DNA of 7,877 nt from an uncultured Polymorphobacter sp. (GTDB lineage Bacteria; Pseudomonadota; Alphaproteobacteria; Sphingomonadales; Sphingomonadaceae): contig CALDHQ010000174.1 of the NCBI GenBank assembly GCA_937894055.1, positions 1 to 7,877 of the forward strand, given 5' to 3'. Below, piece by piece: positions 7,229-7,877 of this stretch; position 1 is the stretch's first letter, and every line of letters begins with the position of its first letter. Below the pieces are notes generated by a model. It saw only the letters and a list, made by a program, of their open reading frames with translations, searched no databases and was not told where the DNA came from. The position numbers and the translations under genes are program-made.

Positions 7229-7857
7229 ATGAGCGTTCGCCCCTGGCGCGATATCATCCGCCGCCCGTCGCGGCAGATCATGGTCGGCAAGGTGCCCGTC
7301 GGCGGCGGCGCGCCGATTGCCGTGCAGACGATGACCAACACGCCGACCGAAGACGCCAAGGCGACGATCGAGCAGATCCGCCAGTGCGTCGAAGTCGGCG
7401 CCGACATCGTCCGCGTGTCGTGCCCCGACAAGGAATCGACTGCGGCGATGGGCGAAATCGTTCGCGCCAGTGCGGTGCCGATCGTTGCCGACATCCATTT
7501 CCACTACAAGCGCGCGCTCGAAGCCGCCGATGCGGGGGCGGCCTGCCTGCGCATCAACCCCGGCAACATCGGCAGCCAGGAACGCGTCCGCGAAGTCGTG
7601 CGCGCGGCAAAGGCCAACGGCTGCTCGATGCGCATCGGCGTCAATGCGGGCAGCCTTGAGAAGCATCTGCTTGAAAAATACGGCGAGCCCTGCCCCGACG
7701 CGCTGGTGGAAAGCGCGCTCGAGCATATGAAAATGCTCCAGGACGAGGATTTCCACGAGTTCAAGGTCAGCGTGAAGGCCTCCGACGTGTTCCTCGCGGT
7801 CGCGGCGTATCAGGGTCTGGCGGAGCGGTGCGACTATCCGCTGCACCTCGGCATCAC
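7229..7857 (+). CDS. ispG: IspG, 4-hydroxy-3-methylbut-2-enyl diphosphate synthase (3' truncated)
   Basis: The first 209 codons of IspG (GcpE), which reductively opens 2-C-methyl-D-erythritol 2,4-cyclodiphosphate to HMBPP, the penultimate step of the MEP isoprenoid pathway. What is present is most of the N-terminal TIM-barrel domain. Family signatures are [22 protein letters not shown] (residues 29-50), [39 protein letters not shown] (to about 115), [16 protein letters not shown] and, near the break, DYPLHLGIT. The C-terminal domain with the three [4Fe-4S] cysteines is lost because the insert ends at 7857. Reading on into the adapter adds artificial residues (DRKSVV). The start is 4 bases after the pal stop, with an AAGGG site, so co-transcription with pal is likely. 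No functional tie to Tol-Pal is evident. Confidence 0.95.
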
Positions 7858-7877
7858 AGATCGGAAGAGCGTCGTGT
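7858..7877. other. Illumina read-1 adapter, reverse complement (artefact)
   Basis: The last 20 bases are AGATCGGAAGAGC followed by GTCGTGT, the start of the TruSeq read-1 adapter in reverse complement. The first A is probably the A-tail added during library preparation, so genomic sequence ends at 7857. It interrupts ispG. Confidence 0.97.

Noticed and set aside
50..7857. A new defence, mobile or secondary-metabolism system
   Set aside because: Every reading frame of substance is accounted for by conserved housekeeping families; no transposase, integrase, CRISPR repeat, toxin-antitoxin pair or unknown gene was found.

Overview
The window reads as chromosomal DNA from a GC-rich alphaproteobacterium, most likely a member of the Sphingomonadales. 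The pointers are an alphaproteobacterial-type AddB and AddA with overlapping genes, a thioredoxin gene directly after addA, and TolB and Pal sequences of alphaproteobacterial character. The genus cannot be fixed by reading alone. Both ends are Illumina library adapter, not genome. Positions 1-49 are the index/read-2 adapter and 7858-7877 are the read-1 adapter in reverse complement, so the biological insert is about 50-7857.

All six genes lie on the + strand. First comes the 3' part of addB (50-1213, cut by the adapter). It overlaps complete addA (1210-4647) by an ATGA junction. Together they encode the AddAB helicase-nuclease that processes double-strand breaks for RecA. A 120-base gap with a good Shine-Dalgarno sequence leads to trxA (4768-5091), a cytosolic thioredoxin. 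A second group follows: tolB (5238-6569), pal (6643-7224) and the 5' part of ispG (7229-7857, cut by the adapter). TolB is periplasmic and Pal is an outer-membrane lipoprotein; they are partners in the Tol-Pal envelope constriction system. IspG is the MEP-pathway iron-sulfur enzyme and starts 4 bases after pal, so the two are probably co-transcribed.

The genes themselves are conserved housekeeping genes. I see no CRISPR array, mobile element, tRNA, toxin-antitoxin pair or new defence system. The most interesting non-coding signal is the 146-base gap before tolB. It holds a perfect 11-base inverted repeat (5138-5148 with 5221-5231) that encloses smaller helices and covers the tolB start region, so it may be a structured mRNA leader or an operator. 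Also notable are tolB and pal sitting without tolQ, tolR and tolA next to them, an AddB C-terminus with no iron-sulfur cysteines, and exactly two cysteines in mature TolB.
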